A stretch of 64,000 nucleotides of DNA from Antedon mediterranea (GCF_964355755.1 NC_092675.1:7350312-7414311), one strand, 5' to 3'; positions 20,661 to 33,137 are shown, counted from the first letter of the stretch. A program made the numbers and translations. Notes: a model not told the origin generated them from the letters alone.

Positions 20661-23600
20661 GTAGGAAAATAGACTGTAAAGACATTCATTGTTCTATTCT
20701 AGATTTCGTCATTAATGTCACCCCCCCCCCCCCCCGCAACTTCATTCTCCTTTCCCGGCTATAGATGTTGACTAAGAAGCACATATGATCTTTATCAAAG
20801 CAACTTCGCTATTTATATTTAAAAGCATAGGCCTAAACATAGAAGAACATGAAATTTGGTTTTCACATGCTTAAAAATTGAATCATTTTAGGCGATATTG
20901 TTGTAAGGTAGGCCTAAACAAATTTACTGATACAAACATAATAGAATAATAATAAATATTAAAATAAAATAATATATTAGATAAACCCGCTGAATTCACT
21001 TTGAAAATGAACAGTTTTGTTATTTTCTACATCGTTTTATTTCAATAGACTATACAAAATGTATATATAAAGCAATGGCTTATTGTTTGACAAAGCTTAC
21101 CATCGACGTTATAACCATAACACGAATTATAAAGCAAACAATATTATTAAAAAATGTCTTAGTTATTATTCGTTTATTATGCAGTACAGATTACCTTATT
21201 TTCACTAACATCCATGGATATAATAGTATGGCTTTCACTATATATTAATAAGTTTAAACGCCTACACGCTCGCATTGTTGAACGGTTATTACCAATATAA
21301 AAATGGTTGAAAACATGTAATAATATATGTGTAATCATTATCTGGTTACTATATAAGTTAATTAAAAAATTTCTACAAATTATGCCCCCAATATATGATG
21401 TCTTTTTATACCATTATTACACGCCTACACATGGTTAACGTAATATAATCAGGTTAAATTTGTAGATGGTAATATGAACTATTAATCAAATGTATTAAGT
21501 CTGATATGATACCATAGGAAATTAGCTCCACATAGGCCTAGTTTAGATATAATAGGGTTATAGGCGGTTTTGCCTTTCATATATACACAAATAAACATAT
21601 CAAAACATTATTTTTTCTTTTGAAGTTTCATTTCGATTGTAGGCCTAAAATAACTATGTTAATGTCAATTATTTATTTATTGCACGTGACAAGTGGTTTA
21701 TGTACCGTATGCCTTTTCGAATGTATGTAATCAATATTGTGTTAACATTACAGTATATAGAAATAAAGCTAGGTAGCGATCCATATCTTTATTTTACTAA
21801 TTCTTTATCCAGATTTGACTTTCATATTATCAAACAATAAAGCTAAACTTAAAATCCTGAAAAAAAACTATGCTTTCTCTTTACGTATGTCAACGGGGGA
21901 CCGTAATGTTGGGAAAGGGGATCGTAATTAGGTATGCCTGCTGGATACCATCCCCCATCAAACATGCGCTGCACTAAGTAGGCCTACAAGGAGGGGAGTC
22001 TTAAACGCACAGATTGTGGTATTGTTTACGTAGTTTAACCGTTCGACCACTCAACTTTACTAAAAATAAAGCCTTCATATGATGCCCCTTATTCGTGTTT
22101 AACCTTTCAAAGGTGAAGGTCATTGCCGCTTATGTTCAATAATAATGATTTATGTTACAGATGAATCTGTTCAATCCAGAAATATAAATCTAAATCAAAT
22201 GTCCTTAGATAGACCCCATACAATGTCCAATAAAATAACTTGTAAATCCTCAAAAAATGAAAACGAATAAATTAATGTAAATAAATATGTTATTTATTAG
22301 TAAAAATGAAAATTTAATTCATAACAAAGGCAAATGTATACCGTTAAGAAAGCGGACTCGTTTTAAAAGGATTTTATTTGGGAAAATATCATAGCCCGCG
22401 GATGTTTAATTAAACGGACGAACTGATTGCTTTGAATTTGTTTTAAAAAACACTATATTTTGTTACTATTGTAAGTAATTAAAATGGAAATTTTGAATCG
22501 TAATTAATACTATGTGTACGACGATAGTAGATGATTACATCATTCAAACGAAAAGTATTTCCTATTTATTTGCCTAAAGGTATCAGCGCATGCGCATTCA
22601 CTAAGTTGAGCCGTAGTCTGATGAGGAAAGTGATTGATGTGGGTGATAATTAAGATATTCATTCTGATGAGAATTATTTACAATTTGAACGATAACAATT
22701 ATGGTGAAAGCGAGAACGTTATGGTGATGAACAAGATATCTAAGGATGAATGAATTAATGTAACACTAGGATCATGATGAGAAAGAAACTGTGACATTGA
22801 GTCGGGCTGTTCCGAGTAAAGGGAATGATTAACTAATGAGTTATTTTAAATAAACGTTTCACTTTTCTTTATCAATTGTGATTTTCTTACTGATATTTGG
22901 GCATGGCCCATGGTGTAAACTTTAACTTTCTTCTTGGATTTACTCCCTCGTATCACTAATAATATGGTCCCGTAGGCCTATACTAACGTTTTATTAATTT
23001 ATTATCTTTTAAACTATCATTCATAGGCCTATATCGGCATGATCAAAATCATATATCTCACTATCTTCAATTGATTAACACTATACATCCTACCACTAAA
23101 AAATAAAAAAATAAAATAAAAAATCAAATACAAAAAACCAACGAATTAGCTATAACTGAACGATAAGATGTTTAGTAGTAGACCTCTTTAATCAAGATTC
23201 TTTTTTTTATATATTATACTTTAGGCCTACTGGCTACCATTTTTATTATGTAATACATTATTTAATTAGGCCTAATCAACACATTTACATATTTTAATAT
23301 TAAAAACTCTACGACATTGATTTGTGGCGTAAGGCGATAATATAATAGACACAGATTATACACATACTTATTAACAATTCACACTTCTAATTTAAGGTGT
23401 AGGCCTATTATTACCCTTTTTATTAGTCACCTTGTTCAGTCTCATACATTTGTCCGTTTTAAGCACTTTAGAACATAACAAATCCAAGTACAATAGTACA
23501 CTTGTGTATCTTAGACCATGGACCTATACATTAGATAGGTCCATGCTTACACCATGGAGCCATAATTAGATAGCTCCATGCTTTCACAATGTACTTGGTT

Positions 23601-23914
23601 AAAAAAACTAAATTGATTTACCATGTTACGCCTTTGAGCCAGGCTTACTTGTAACATGGAGGTATATAATGTGTATTCCTGCACAGTAACTTTGTATTGG
23701 TAGACATATGACTGTACATTATGTTTCTCCCTCGGAAGATTTTTGAGATAATTTAAACATAAATATTAAAAATGATAATGAACATTTCAATGTGTAAGAG
23801 TAAAATGCATTTTCAATAACCTAATAAGATGATCAATTCTTTGAAAACAACTCTCATGTTATTACATAATGATGTATCTTATGAAACTTATGAATTGAAT
23901 TGAATTCTTTTTAG
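20661..23914 (+). other. Intron of the peptide precursor gene (3254 bp)
   Basis: GT at 20661, AG at 23913-23914. AT-rich with no coding signal. A poly-C run (20719-20736) is close to the donor. Two hairpins with CCATGGA-type stems lie in tandem at 23517-23546 (CATGGACCTAT/ATAGGTCCATG) and 23553-23581 (CATGGAGC/GCTCCATG). Confidence 0.65.
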
Positions 23915-24048
23915 GTAGCCGACGTTACTACGCTTATCGGAAACCACGTCAGATATCTGACGAGAATGTAAGAAACAGCCGAGCAGCTGCGGACAGCGTA
24001 CGGCAACGGGCATTTCGTGATTTCTTATTAAGCAGAAATAGCCGTTAG
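23915..24048 (+). CDS. Secreted peptide precursor, exon 2
   Basis: After TTCTTTTTAG the frame set by exon 1 reads GSRRYYAYRKPRQISDENV and continues through RNSRAAADSVRQRAFRDFLL to SRNSR and TAG at 24046-24048. Its base composition is richer in GC than the surrounding intron and all 44 codons are open, as expected for a real exon. The last 30 residues look like an amphipathic, Arg-rich helix. There is no cysteine outside the signal peptide, so no disulfide fold. The exon lacks an ATG. No canonical AATAAA follows closely. Confidence 0.72.
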
Positions 24049-26123
24049 CTGGATTAGGCCTACTATCAGATCAATAATACACAACAGAAGTTAACTGTTC
24101 AGAAATGTAAATTAACATGGATGTAACGGTCAAATGCCCGAAATCGTACAGTAAGGACATCTGATATTATATATTATGAACACAGTGTTTCATCAAATCT
24201 GTGCGTGCACGTCACAATATGTTGCCATGAATTGATGTTTAGAATATATTGTGCTAGTTTTTTTTATATCGTCAAACTGAAGGGCATTTGTTAATCAAGG
24301 TACAATATCCGCAATCTTTCCGTTTAACGGAAGTTTAAAAGAATACAAAAATATCTGCAAAATTCATTTCCGATTTTATATTTCATGTGTAGTATTATTA
24401 AAAGGTCGAACTTTAACCCCCGCCCCCACCCCATCAAACAAAATAATATTATAGAACACGTGTGACTTGATAAATAGTGGTTAATGAGGGTTAAATATAA
24501 TACCCCTTTCACACCAATAGCAAAACTCCGGAGATCACTGCTTTGGTGTGAAAGGGGTATAAGTTACTTTATAATAATAGGATTCGAACATCATAAAGCC
24601 CTAGTGGTCTAGTGGTAGGGTGAAATCTATTTCGAATGTCAGTTACAGGAAAGAATTTGCACTCTGATTCACTTGATATTTAAGAATAATATTTATTATT
24701 CAAAACGCCATTTTAAGTCACTGTTTCAATTATATATCCATTAATTCATTTTGAAACTTCAGGTATACTTATCTACCCACGTTACTTATTTCGATTACCT
24801 TCATGATTAAATCAATTTCAACAGATTCATGAAAACGTTTTAAATGCACTCGTGTATAACATCAAAGTTATTGCAAACGCCTATATCGATACAAATACTA
24901 ATATAACAAATACTCTATATTCAATTTAATTATGTACATAATAGATTAACGTTAACTATTGTATGTGTTTTCTTTTCATTCACGTTTTAAACTATCATCA
25001 TCGTATATTATATTACTATCGTCATTTCGTCATTATCTGTAATTGATTAAAAGTATGCCTGTCACAACAGTAGGGTTGTTACCCCGGTGAACTGGTTCAC
25101 AAAATAGCCCTAACAGGAGGTTACCACCTATCTGATACCACAGTGATTGATTTACTATTGGTAATCATTGGCCACATTGCCTCAAGACATAAAATAAATT
25201 AAAATTAAAATAAATTTTACTACAGAATTCCTCACCACTGCAACCGGCGCCAACAAGGAGAATTCCTTTTTTTAGGACGCCCGGCCCCTATATTCGGGAG
25301 ACACTTTCTTTTGAAAATCCAACTTCTATTCATAGGAAAACTGTTATGTCCCGAATTAGTACGTTCACTTTAATATATTTTTTTACTAGGTTGATCATGG
25401 GATCAATGCCGGGTCCTTGAACAGCTCGATCCACCCGGCACACAGGGCTATCTACCTTCACGTTTACTTTAACAGGTGGCGCTTTGTAGGCCCAATAACA
25501 ACAACATTAATACATAACGACGGACATGCAATTAAATCACAGTATGATATTATAACTGTATTATAGAAAGTAATTTGACAGATGTTAGCATGGTAGGACC
25601 ATAAGCATATGCTTAAGATTCGATCATTCTATAAAGATTGTGTTGAGATCGGATTGGATTGTGTGTGTTATTCTAGTGTTATTGTATAATGATATTACTA
25701 GTGATGTATAATGACAAATTATAACAACATTAAGTGGCTGATGTGATTAATAAGTGTGCGCCGTTATTGAGACATCATGTTCTAGACCGTTTCAACGTAG
25801 CTGTTTACCGGCGATGTTTGACTTACCAGTGAGTAACGATAACTTGCCATAATAATACATTCTGGACATCGGTGAGTTAGATTGATCAACATCTTTTAAG
25901 TTAACCAAATACTTAATTGGCGTCCATGATCATCATTATTGTTTCACTGCCTGTCGTTTAGTTGTTGTTGGTATGTCATGATAAAACAATTCATATTACA
26001 TTGTATATATTGTAATTTATTGTACATACTTGTTAACTTAGGCTATATAGTGTTAACTATTCTCTGCTGTAAGCAGCTTGCTCAATTTTATTCATTTGTC
26101 ATTTCCTTTTCTGTCTAATTTAA
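24049..26123. other. Intergenic stretch before the second LINE
   Basis: No exon recognised. It contains a hairpin MITE (24500-24560). Part of the end nearest 26123 is probably the 5' leader of the LINE, but its boundary cannot be set from one copy. A tRNA box A-like string near 24603 lacks the rest of a tRNA. Confidence 0.5.
24500..24560. mobile_element. Short hairpin MITE
   Basis: ATACCCCTTTCACACCA (24500-24516) is exactly inverted at 24544-24560, with a 27-base spacer. Confidence 0.8.
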
Positions 26124-29090
26124 ATGTTTGAATGTGACCTTTTTGATAATGTAAATGTGAGCACAGAATATTTTAACGAAGATAACTTAATTTCTTCACT
26201 TGAACATTCTAATTTATCATCAAACTTTTCTATATTTGGACTAAACTGTCGTAGTGTTGTTAATAAGTTTGACTTAATCTCAAACTATTTAGACTCACTC
26301 GTACATGCCTTCTCCGTCATTGCCTTCAGTGAAACCTGGTTAACCGAAAAAGATAATATTAATCTATACCAGTTACCAGGCTACAGTTTGATTCACAATG
26401 ATAGGAAAGATAAGAGAGGTGGTGGGGTAGCGTTCTATGTTACCAACAAACTAACATATATTATTAGAAATGATCTGTCATCTTGTATGACTGAAGCAGA
26501 GACTATTTTTATTGAGATTGAGTTAGAATCAGGAAATAATGTTATTTGTGGTATAGTTTATAGACCACCCTCACGTTCCTTGCAAAAGTTTGATGATGAA
26601 TTAACATGTGTAATGCAAATGATTAATCTAGAAAAAAAGAAAGCTTACCTTGTGGGAGACTATAACATAAACTTACTCCAACAATCTACCGACAACACTA
26701 TCCAATCACACTTAGACACAATATTTTCTCAGTCATTTCAGCCAATCATAAAAAGTCCTACTAGAATATCCGATAATTGTGCTTCAATAATTGATAACAT
26801 TTATTGCAACATCGATTCTTTTACTACGTCCCTTAAAAGTGGAATACTTATTACTGATATTTCTGATCACTTCCCAATATTCTGTGTAGATACTTTGGAA
26901 AAACATAATAAGCAATATCCTCGATTTGTATATAAACGACAATACTCTCCTCAACAAACGGAGTATTTTTTGCAAGAATTACAAAGTAATCAGTGGAATG
27001 ATGTGCTATTCTCAAATAATGCGAATGTTGCTTATCAAAATTTTACAAACACTTTAAATAAAACAATTGATAATTGTTTCCCTTTAAAACGAATTAGAAA
27101 TAAGGCGAACAAGTTAAAATCTCCTTGGATCACAGCTGAAATTGCCAGAGCTATCTCTCAAAAACATAAATTATATAAAAAGTACAAACAAAATAACACC
27201 ACTACTAATAAAAGTACGTACATACATTTTAGAAACAAGTTAACCACTACTATTAGAAATCGGAAAAAAGAATATTATATGGTCCAGTTTGAACGAAATA
27301 AACAAGATATTAAAAAAACGTGGACAATCCTAAATGATATAATGGGTAGGAAAAAGACTACCAATTTGCCTACAAAAATAAAATTGGGTACTGATACTTT
27401 CTCTGATAATGATGAGAAAGCTGATGCATTCAACTCTTTTTTTATTAATATTGGAGAAAAACTAAATAATAAATTTAGGCATGAATCTCAAAATGAAGAA
27501 ATCACCCACAGAACTTTCTTAAAGGGAAATTTTACCTCTTCAATGTTTTTTAAGCCTGTTACTGAACATGAACTTAACCACTATATTAAAAACACAAAGA
27601 ATACTTCTCCTGGCCATGATGGTATAAGTGCCCAACTCATAAAATCTGCTTCCCCGTTTATTTTAAAACCTTTATTGCATATTATTAATACGTCATTATC
27701 ATCGGGCTGTGTCCCGGCTGATATAAAAATTGCTAAAGTTATCCCGGTATTTAAGAATGGTGACATCTCCGATATAAATAATTATCGGCCTATTTCCATT
27801 TTACCCTTTTTTTCCAAAATATTTGAGAGGATTGTGTATGATCAAACGATTTGTTACCTCTCAAAATATAACGTACTGAGTAAAACACAGTATGGATTTA
27901 GACAACACCATTCAACTAGTCATGCTTTAATACAATCGATTGAAAAAATCACAAACGCTATTGAGAATAAAGAGTTCACACTAGGAGTTTTCCTTGATTT
28001 ATCAAAAGCGTTTGATACAATCGATCATGATGTATTATTAGATAAGTTAAGATTTTATGGTATAAGAGGAGTTCCGCTAAACTGGTTCTCAAACTATCTT
28101 AAAAAAAGACTACAATACACATTTATTGTTAATACTGCATCTAGTAAAATGACAGTAAACACTGGAGTTCCTCAGGGATCCATATTGGGTCCATTATTAT
28201 TTCTTATATTCATTAATGATATTAGTCTAGCATGTAACCATGTAGACATGATTATGTATGCAGATGACACAAATGTGTTTTATAGTCACAATGATATTAC
28301 TCAAGCTTTTGATACAATGAACCAGGAGTTATCTATACTTTCGGACTGGTTTATTGCTAACAAATTAACGCTAAATGTAAACAAATCAAAATATGTTATA
28401 TTTAAGGCTAGAAATAAGTCAGCTGACACTACCTCACTAGAATTGAGGATGGGAAATGAATGTATAGTAAAAGCTACTGAAGTTAAATTTCTAGGCTTAT
28501 TTCTGGATGAAACTTTATCGTTTAATTTTCATGTAAATGAGGTAGCAAACAGTATTTCTAGAATAATTGGTGTCTTAAACAAAGTGAAGTCTATGTTATC
28601 AAGTAAAATCTTGTTAACGGTATACAATGCACTTATATTACCTAGAATAACGTATGCTATCACAGTATGGGGTGCTACTTCTGCTACAAACTTAAACCGT
28701 ATACATATTCTCCAGAAAAAAGCACTTAGAAATATTTGTCATGTTCATTTTATGCATCCTTCTCATCCACTTTTTATTTCAACCCAAACATTAAATATTT
28801 TTGACCTTTATACGAAACACACTGCTATATTTATGTATCAATATAAACATAATCTATTACCTGAATCATTTAATAACTTATTTAGTACATCTGCCTCATT
28901 CCATAATTACTCAACTAGAAACAGGTCAAACTACTGTCCACAACTAAAACGCACCAAAGTCGGACAGCAATGTATTTCCTACCAAGGAACACATATTTGG
29001 AACAATTTAACAGACTATATAAAACAATCCCCCACTTTAAGTTTGTTTAAACAGAGATTAAAGCAATATTATAACAATAGAAATATTTAA
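26124..29090 (+). CDS. LINE endonuclease-reverse transcriptase, intact 988 codons
   Basis: A single unbroken frame encoding the retrotransposition enzyme of a CR1/L2-group LINE. N-terminal AP endonuclease: FGLNCRSVVNKF, IAFSETWL, DKRGGGVAFYV, GIVYRPPSRS, YLVGDYNINLL, and SDHFPIF near residue 248. A linker follows. Reverse transcriptase then runs from about residue 490: SPGHDGISAQLI, NYRPISILPFFSKIFER, FLDLSKAFDTIDHDVL, NTGVPQGSILGPLLF, and MIMYADDTNVFY with the YADD centre, followed by a thumb and C-terminal region (RITYAITVWGATS). The start at 26124 is the first ATG. No stop or frameshift is seen, so this may be a young copy. Unlike the LINE at 3019-11563 it has no 2A-like motif, and no ORF1 was found upstream. 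Confidence 0.93.
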   Translation: MFECDLFDNVNVSTEYFNEDNLISSLEHSNLSSNFSIFGLNCRSVVNKFDLISNYLDSLVHAFSVIAFSETWLTEKDNINLYQLPGYSLIHNDRKDKRGGGVAFYVTNKLTYIIRNDLSSCMTEAETIFIEIELESGNNVICGIVYRPPSRSLQKFDDELTCVMQMINLEKKKAYLVGDYNINLLQQSTDNTIQSHLDTIFSQSFQPIIKSPTRISDNCASIIDNIYCNIDSFTTSLKSGILITDISDHFPIFCVDTLEKHNKQYPRFVYKRQYSPQQTEYFLQELQSNQWNDVLFSNNANVAYQNFTNTLNKTIDNCFPLKRIRNKANKLKSPWITAEIARAISQKHKLYKKYKQNNTTTNKSTYIHFRNKLTTTIRNRKKEYYMVQFERNKQDIKKTWTILNDIMGRKKTTNLPTKIKLGTDTFSDNDEKADAFNSFFINIGEKLNNKFRHESQNEEITHRTFLKGNFTSSMFFKPVTEHELNHYIKNTKNTSPGHDGISAQLIKSASPFILKPLLHIINTSLSSGCVPADIKIAKVIPVFKNGDISDINNYRPISILPFFSKIFERIVYDQTICYLSKYNVLSKTQYGFRQHHSTSHALIQSIEKITNAIENKEFTLGVFLDLSKAFDTIDHDVLLDKLRFYGIRGVPLNWFSNYLKKRLQYTFIVNTASSKMTVNTGVPQGSILGPLLFLIFINDISLACNHVDMIMYADDTNVFYSHNDITQAFDTMNQELSILSDWFIANKLTLNVNKSKYVIFKARNKSADTTSLELRMGNECIVKATEVKFLGLFLDETLSFNFHVNEVANSISRIIGVLNKVKSMLSSKILLTVYNALILPRITYAITVWGATSATNLNRIHILQKKALRNICHVHFMHPSHPLFISTQTLNIFDLYTKHTAIFMYQYKHNLLPESFNNLFSTSASFHNYSTRNRSNYCPQLKRTKVGQQCISYQGTHIWNNLTDYIKQSPTLSLFKQRLKQYYNNRNI

Positions 29091-29296
29091 GTTAAGTAAA
29101 TCACATTATGTTATTTTGGTTTGTTCTTTTTGTTTGTACTAATTGTTTGATCTTTTTGTTAGGGTTACATGCTTAAAGCACTTGTGCTTATTTTGTATCC
29201 CATTCCATTATCTTATTATTTGTATTGTATTTGTATATGTTTTTATTTTGATTATGGAATAAAAATGTCGATGAATTGATTGAATTGAATTGATAT
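26124..29296 (+). mobile_element. CR1/L2-group LINE body
   Basis: The ORF plus a roughly 200-nt 3' UTR ending in GGAATAAAAATG and a short-repeat tail of TGAATTGAT units (about 29274-29296), typical of L2-type elements. The 5' end is not defined; the start given is that of the coding region. Confidence 0.82.
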
Positions 29297-29601
29297 TATT
29301 ACCTTATTTCTTTTTATTTATGATTTTATTTTTACCCCCTGCAAACACAAAAAAGAAACTTTTTAATTTCGTATTTATGATAGAAAAACAGTATAAAGTG
29401 ATCATTCCTGAATATGTACTATACCTTATACGCTTAGTCGATTCTATGGCGACAATTCGGCTTGTTTTTATTTTTTCAAAGGCAACATTTTGGCATACAT
29501 GACGTGTCATACGTATAGTAAAATGCAACATAAAAAAGACAATAGAGATTCATGCGCATGTAAAATGCTATTTCAATGTATAACACGTTCTGGTGCCTTT
29601 A

Positions 29602-29777
29602 AAGCTTGGTTCCCACTAGAACGTAACGCAAGGACGTAAACGCAACGCAAGCGTTTTAACCAATGACAAGCGAAGTTTAGTTAGCAATCACAAGCGAATA
29701 AGCCATCGCTTGTGATTGGTCAATTCACTTGCTTTGCGTTACGTCCTTGTGTTGCGTCGCCAGTGGGAACCACGCTT
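29602..29777. mobile_element. MITE family B, intact copy
   Basis: Left end AAGCTTGGTTCCCACTAGAA, then CGTAACGCAAGGACGTAA; the right end is its inverted counterpart (TTACGTCCTTGTGTTGCG ... AGTGGGAACCACGCTT). The centre holds a second inverted pair around ATCACAAGCGA/TCGCTTGTGAT. Confidence 0.85.
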
Positions 29778-29787
29778 TTCTATAAAA

Positions 29788-30055
29788 TTGTAACAGCATG
29801 TGATTTAATTATGTATATACGTATTAATAATTCCTGTTTTGTTATGATTGCTTTTGTAAAGTTATTATTATGTTTTCGACAATAGGGTCATACAGTACGT
29901 ATTATGGTTACCCTCAAGTACCGTTTAGTACCGTAAGTGCTCCTATATAAAGTGGATTATTCATTCGCTTTTTTTCTGTAATATAATGTGTGTTAATATT
30001 GTGAATAAACTTTGTTTCGTAAAACGTTAACTTTGCTTTATTTTAAATTTTGTCA
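29788..30055 (+). repeat. LTR-like segment
   Basis: Starts TGTAACAGCATG, has a promoter-like CCTATATAAAGTGG near 29943, GAATAAAC near 30002, and ends TCAGAACA followed by CCTTTATGGCCCCCATGCC, which could be a primer-binding region. No target duplication or second LTR was found, so this is a tentative call. Confidence 0.35.
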
Positions 30056-31236
30056 GAACACCTTTATGGCCCCCATGCCTGTAGGTTTGGTAATACGTTA
30101 TTGCCATATTAGCCTCAACCCTGGATATTGAGGAATTTTAATTTTATTTGGAGGGAATTTGACAATGAATGAATGGTTTATGGTTACTCCTCTCGTACAA
30201 AACTATACGCTTTCCGTCTATGTCACCATGCTGGAGGACGGTGCTCAGTTAGTCGGATCTTTCGTCTCTCTCTCACAATGCCGGCCATGAGTCTACATAG
30301 GCCTACTTAGGCCTACTATTCTTCTCAATGCAGAGACTGAAACGCTTTGTTTCTATCTCACAATGGAAGGAAGTTTGTGCACGTATAATACTCGTGCGTC
30401 TACGGAGCGTCCAGAGCAAGGCACGCTGTGCCTATCAATGCATGCAGCCTGTGTCCGTATAGTAAAGACGCGTTGCGTCACGTTAGACGTACCTGTCACA
30501 AATTAGGTGCGCATATCCCTATAAAAAAAGAAGTCGCGTACGTTCTACATCATCATGCAAATGCGTGGTTCACACAGCGACGTATCGATGCAATAGTGCT
30601 GCAAAACATCTTAGGTTTGATCTCACGCAGGCGGGGGTAAACGCAATGATTGGAAGGGCATTTTCTTACGTTGCGTAGATTGCGTTACGTTACGTCGCTA
30701 GTGGGAACCAAGCTTAAGATTTACCAGGGGGTAAGACTCATATTAGAGCAGCAGGACATATTTCGTCATAATAATGGTTGATGCTATTTAGAATCAAAGA
30801 CTGGCTTGCTCCACCAGAAATCACAGCAATTGGCGATCTCAGTGTTCTCTCTCAGTTTCCTGAATTAATTCCCTATTTATTTTTTCCCATTCCCAAGGGA
30901 AAATATGGTGAATTTGTCTGGAAAATCTGCGATTGTGCAGTGGTGACTATTCGTCGTCATTCCAGGTTTGTACTATAGCATTATGAAATAAAACACATCA
31001 TCTACAGATATATTGACAGATATAAAATAACATATGTATGACTTTTTTAATGGCTCAGCAGATTTCAATATTATAGATATGAAATATATATATTTTTTTA
31101 TATAGACAATCGTAATAATATTAAAGAGTCCAGACAATGTGTATGTTTTTGTACTATAGTGCGTGACTTATCATAGAATTCAGGAACAGGAATCGAATAT
31201 GGTCTACTATTTCAAGTACCTCTGGCTGTCGTAGTT
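30056..31236. other. Intergenic, with a MITE B end
   Basis: A GC-richer stretch at 30160-30714 ends with the family B terminus ACGTCGCTAGTGGGAACCAA(GCTT) at about 30692-30714, so it may be a longer family B relative whose left end is lost or is shared with the copy at 29602. The 70-codon frame at 30428-30640 lies inside it and is not convincing. Confidence 0.5.
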
Positions 31237-31544
31237 TTAAAGATGTATTGTCCCTCGTAATTTGTTTTAATGTCATGATCTCTATTCACTTTGACCAAAA
31301 ATTGGATCGAAAAAAAAAATGATTTACTTTAAAAAACTGTAAGTTAAAGCAAAAAATCAAATTGGCTGCCAGCCAATATAGGTTTTTGGTTAAATTTAAC
31401 TATTTTGACATTTTATAAGTTAAAACATTATTTTTTTCAGTTTTTTTTTCTACGGAAAATTTATACAAAATGGCCTATTCAAGGTCTGCTTTTGGCCTAA
31501 TTAATCTTCATTTTTCAGGTTTTTTGGGGACAATACATCTTTAA
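31237..31544. mobile_element. MITE family C, copy 1
   Basis: TTAAAGATGTATTGTCCC at the left; GGGGACAATACATCTTTAA at the right. The body is T/A-rich and parallels 32640-32986 (shared TTAAAGCAAAAAAT and AATGGCCTATTCA). Confidence 0.83.
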
Positions 31545-32639
31545 CCAGACACTCTCAAGGCGAAGTATAAATAATCATTATTATATAGTAGACCTATACT
31601 AAAATATTAAAAGAGTGTCAATCCATCTCCTTTACCTTTCAACCCTTTTCACCAAAAACCAATGAATTTTGCCAATGAATAGTGCCTCAATCACTTTCCC
31701 CTGCTTTTACAGGAGGTAGGCTTTCCCCTCCATTATCCGCAACGTTTTTCCTACTAATTGTTCTACAAAACTGAGCTGTCTGATCCGTGTCTCCTAGTTT
31801 ATATGATACAGAAAATAGAAGTATCTATCAAATTAAAACTGATCTTTTACTTTATTTTTTTTCAATTCAATTGGTTTCTTTTTCGGATTTCAGATGACAG
31901 AATAAGAAATTACCTACCGTAGAGGGCATGGGTGTTTTTATTGACCGAGAACTATTAGCATATGCATGTTCGTAAAATCAGCGTGAAGTGAATAGAATTC
32001 TAAAAAGTAAAACTGATATCGATTATTGACAATGTAGTTTGATAATAAATTTTTAATAACTAGGACCTTACTCTTTGGTTAAAATAATTTGCTATTATTA
32101 TATTTTAAAATATAAAAATCATTCATTTAAAGAAAAACTCTGGAACTCTGTTAAAAAAAAATCTTGATATATAATAATATTATGCGGATTCAATTCAATT
32201 CAAAGAACATTTATTAACTTCCAAAAGACAAAAAGTAACAACAAAAAAACAATGGCAAGAGAAGAAAATGGAAGAATTGGGACTGGATTGCCTTTACAAA
32301 TTACAAATGATTGTACTTTATTTGATCTGAAACAAGAACTCTTCTCGTTTTAATAATTATTTCAATCGATTACAATTTGCATTGATAACTCATACAGTGA
32401 TGAAAATTTGCTATTTTTAAAAGCAAAACTATGGGCCTAAGGCATAAATTGATTTTTCAAAAACCCTGACATTTAACAATACTGTATACATCTATTGTGA
32501 TTTAATCAGGGAGTTAATAATTAGTTTTCTAATTAACGAGTCCCTGATTGAATGGTCCTTCACGTTTGTTTCTTATTTACATAGGCCTAATCTAGTATTT
32601 TGGTCATTAATTTTGGTCTGTCATTTGTATATATTTTTG
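31545..32639. other. Intergenic between the two family C MITEs
   Basis: No gene. Holds the L2-type LINE 3' fragment at 32190-32350. Confidence 0.5.
32190..32350 (-). mobile_element. 3' end fragment of an L2-type LINE
   Basis: On the minus strand it reads GAAGTTAATAAATGTTCTTT followed by tandem GAATT repeats, matching the tail style of the LINE at 26124-29296. The upstream boundary is approximate. Confidence 0.55.
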
Positions 32640-32986
32640 TTAAAGATATATGGTCCCTCTAAAAAAATAGTTTTTTTAATTTTTTTGTCGAATATGTTAT
32701 TTTAATGTCACATAATAGTTATGCACTCTCACAAAAAATTGGGTCTGAAAAAAATTTATTTACCTGAGAAAAATGCAATTTAAAGCAAAAAATGGTCAAA
32801 TTGTCTGGAAGTTTTTGGGTAATTTAAAACTGTTTATTTTGTCTTTTTATAGGTGAAATAATTTTTTTTCCCGTTTTTTTTCTTATGGAAGTGAACAACT
32901 TCATTAAAACTGCAAAATGGCCTATTCACAGTCCGATTTTTAAAAATCTTTATTTTTCATGATTTTGGGGGACAATACATCTTTAA
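32640..32986. mobile_element. MITE family C, copy 2
   Basis: Inverted ends TTAAAGATATATGGTCCC and GGGGGACAATACATCTTTAA, and a body similar to the copy at 31237. Confidence 0.82.
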
Positions 32987-33137
32987 GGATTTACTGTTTA
33001 TGCCGATAAAATATTTGAAAAAAAGTGTCAAAGCTGACTGTGTTTGTTTGTCTTTCTTGGAAGTAACCTAGATTTTCTTTTTTGAAAAAGATTTAATTCA
33101 AAGGATTTGAATAGGCCTTGTCACTTGTCTTTAGGAT

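Noticed and set aside
23939-24045. Weak resemblance of the peptide precursor C-terminus to glucagon/secretin-type peptides (DS..R...F..FL spacing)
   Set aside because: Only a few scattered positions match, the N-terminal His/Ser-type start and flanking cleavage sites are missing, and basic helices match easily by chance.
24596-24640. tRNA-like start (CTAGTGGTCTAGTGGTAGGG)
   Set aside because: No anticodon arm, T arm or acceptor stem follows.
30428-30640. 70-codon frame with Cys and His residues
   Set aside because: It lies in a transposon-like segment ending in a family B terminus. No splice signals and no domain.
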